From Granulosicoccus sp045106855 (lineage in GTDB: Bacteria; Pseudomonadota; Gammaproteobacteria; Granulosicoccales; Granulosicoccaceae): a stretch of DNA of 64,000 nucleotides. The translations under genes were made by a program, and so were the position numbers. Shown here in pieces: positions 62,696 to 64,000 of this stretch. Location: positions 124,001-188,000 of the forward strand of contig JBGCFI010000002.1 in assembly GCA_045106855.1 (NCBI GenBank), given 5' to 3'. The notes under the pieces are model-generated. The model was not told the DNA's origin. It searched no databases and saw only the letters and a list, made by a program, of their open reading frames with translations. How positions within the stretch are numbered: position 1 is the first letter of the stretch; every line of letters starts with the position of its first letter.

Positions 62696-63685
62696 TTAAT
62701 TGCTGTTGACTCTGGCTGAAAAAAATGTCCAGACTTCTTCAGCGAATTCAAGGTCAGCGTTCTGATTGCCTACTATTAATTTGTAAATTACACCGTATCG
62801 CTCTTCGATACTCGGTTCAGTATGACCACCATTGACGACTTCATAGTGCTCAACCACGCTTTGATCCGCACCGTTAGTATATGAATATCGCGTAATCGTT
62901 GAATCATCGCGTAGTGCTGAATCGGCAACATTGAAGATTGTCGGGGTGGTCGTCGTCTGATTTCGGTTAATCCAGTACGCGACTGTTTCATCAGTTGAAA
63001 ATACCTCGCCGCGATCAGACGCTACTTGTCCTCCTTCGTACGGTACCAGAGGGTCGGAGGTACCATTCATAAAGAGAATGGAAAGCGGTAGGTCAGATTC
63101 CGTGCAAGCCGAGTTGATGGGTCTGGATGTAACCATAACGGCCACGGCATCGAATTTCTCAGGCACTTCGTCGGCAAGACGCTGAACCATTTTTCCGCCA
63201 TTTGATGTTCCTACCGCAAAAATGTTTGCATCATTGGAGAGGTAGCGCGTCTGAATATCGTCAAGTAAGGCACTAACGAACGCCACGTCATCGGTTTCCG
63301 GGTTAGTCTGGATATCGGCACGACAATCATTCCAACCCTGTTTGCCGCTTGACCCCACGGCGCCATCAGGTACGACAAGAACGAGGTTTTCTCGTTCGGC
63401 AATAGTTAGCCAGACTTTGTAGGGTGCTTTCGTGTTGTCCCTACCTAGAATCTGGTCGCTACTGCCGGTATTACCGTGGAACAGGAAAACCAGAGATGCG
63501 TCTTCAGGACGGTTTGGAAGGATGAGGTGGTATCGTCTTGTTGTTTCCGCGACATTAATTGTCTGGTGCTCTAGAAAAACACTTCCGGAGTTTGTGCTGG
63601 AGTCGGGGCTGTTGTTTCCACTGCATGCAGAAATCAGTAACAGAATAAACAGGGATGTGGATAAATACTTCACTATTATCTTCAA
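62696..63685 (-). CDS. Lipoprotein alpha/beta-hydrolase (polyhydroxybutyrate depolymerase/LpqC-like esterase)
   Basis: 329 residues. N-terminal lipoprotein signal with lipobox LISAC (Cys21), then a Ser/Asn-rich linker. The hydrolase domain shows LVFLFHGNTGSSDQILG (oxyanion hole), the nucleophile elbow VGTSNGGKM (Ser) and NGTSDPLVPYEGG with the acid residue; the late histidine is in VNGGHTEPS. Cysteine residues pair the LpqC/feruloyl-esterase branch. It should sit in the outer or inner membrane facing the periplasm and cleave esters. 60 bases upstream lies a near-copy of the iol palindrome. Confidence 0.85.
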   Translation of the reverse strand: MKIIVKYLSTSLFILLLISACSGNNSPDSSTNSGSVFLEHQTINVAETTRRYHLILPNRPEDASLVFLFHGNTGSSDQILGRDNTKAPYKVWLTIAERENLVLVVPDGAVGSSGKQGWNDCRADIQTNPETDDVAFVSALLDDIQTRYLSNDANIFAVGTSNGGKMVQRLADEVPEKFDAVAVMVTSRPINSACTESDLPLSILFMNGTSDPLVPYEGGQVASDRGEVFSTDETVAYWINRNQTTTTPTIFNVADSALRDDSTITRYSYTNGADQSVVEHYEVVNGGHTEPSIEERYGVIYKLIVGNQNADLEFAEEVWTFFSARVNSN

Positions 63686-63746
63686 GCTTTACGCTCGTGC
63701 CTGATGCTGAGTATGTCGCCATAAAAGCATAGATACGCAGTTGATC

Positions 63747-63758
63747 GCAACCGGTTGT
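63747..63758. promoter_or_regulatory. Partial match to the iol-type palindrome upstream of the esterase
   Basis: GCAACCGGTTGT matches 11 of the inner 12 bases of TGCAACCGGTTGCA, 62-73 bases before the esterase start. Flanking bases differ (tc before, tg after), so it is either a weak operator or a coincidence. Confidence 0.3.
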
Positions 63759-63775
63759 TGACGGCTCGGGGCAAG

Positions 63776-64000
63776 TCAACAGATTTCAGATTCACCCTGA
63801 CGTCGCCACTGAGATGGTGTGCAGCCGAATTGTTTTAAGAACAATTTGCTAAAGGAGGGCATACTCCGGTAACCGCACTCGTGGGCGATCTCTTGTATGG
63901 AAAGTTTGCTTTCAAGGAGTCGGCGCGCCGCTAGAGCCTGTCTCTGGGTGCCAATGTAGGCTTTCGGAGAGATACCCACACTCGCCTTGAACAAGGCTGC
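63776..64000 (-). CDS. AraC-family transcriptional regulator, C-terminal part (5' end outside window)
   Basis: The frame is open to the window edge at 64000, so only about 74 residues are visible. They contain the AraC DNA-binding domain end: LFKASVGISPKAYIGTQRQA, SIQEIAHECGYRSMPSFSKL and FLKQFGCTPSQWRRQ, the classic second-helix signature. The effector domain lies beyond the window. Next to the esterase gene in the same direction; it may control it. Confidence 0.88.
   Translation of the reverse strand, partial: AALFKASVGISPKAYIGTQRQALAARRLLESKLSIQEIAHECGYRSMPSFSKLFLKQFGCTPSQWRRQGESEIC

Overview
The window looks like chromosomal DNA of a free-living, nutritionally versatile gammaproteobacterium. 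The evidence is the mix of genes: HspQ, YgiQ, PEP synthase (ppsA) divergent from its regulatory kinase/phosphatase, a GlyGly-CTERM protease, and alphaproteobacteria-like catabolic operons (frcBCA, inositol, mgs/gmaS). A large-genome marine gammaproteobacterium such as Granulosicoccus would fit, but that name is a guess from gene content. No rRNA, tRNA, CRISPR array, prophage or complete insertion sequence was found.

Layout. 0-9 kb: the end of an unknown coiled-coil protein, an aspartate/aromatic aminotransferase and a periplasmic binding protein (minus strand). These face a tightly packed plus-strand operon of amino-acid ABC ATPase, permease, MFS transporter, GlcD-like FAD dehydrogenase and four-carbon sugar-acid kinase. 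8.9-10.7 kb: the decayed tail of malonyl-CoA decarboxylase (matA) followed by intact malonyl-CoA synthetase (matB). 10.9-12.8 kb: a very acidic membrane protein with a TSGDM repeat. 13-24 kb: a myo-inositol regulon consisting of a sugar ABC transporter, a LacI repressor, a Gfo/Idh/MocA dehydrogenase with IolE on the minus strand, and iolD-iolC-iolB-aldolase. The perfect palindrome TGCAACCGGTTGCA lies in front of both the transporter and the catabolic genes. 24-31 kb: MATE pump, HspQ, a second Gfo/Idh/MocA protein, aldo/keto reductase, UshA-like nucleotidase, BtuF-like binding protein, small secreted protein.

31-45 kb: Crp/Fnr regulator, YgiQ radical SAM protein, an RND efflux pair, a DUF4124 protein, and a ROK regulator divergent from a fructose-type ABC transporter (frcBCA), then a GFA-family protein. 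45.1-48.2 kb: an AT-rich, sparsely coding island with two small proteins that could be CesT-like type III secretion chaperones, a LuxR-type regulator with a degenerate receiver, and a striking simple-sequence tract (three 13-bp units followed by thirteen TGTTG units). 48.3-54.4 kb: a glutamate-synthase-like mgsABC (glxBCD) plus gmaS/glnT operon, ending in a decayed GcvT-like gene and headed by a second decayed GcvT fragment.

54.4-64 kb: hotdog thioesterase, KOW-domain protein and ppsA, the divergent ppsA regulator, a 1-Cys peroxiredoxin, an astacin-like protease with an internal GlyGly-CTERM signal, an STN-like secreted protein, an MFS permease, a lipoprotein esterase and the C-terminal part of an AraC regulator.

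Common themes are uptake and breakdown of polyols, sugars, C1-amine compounds and organic acids under local repressors, and gene decay at the edges of catabolic operons (matA, two gcvT-like genes).
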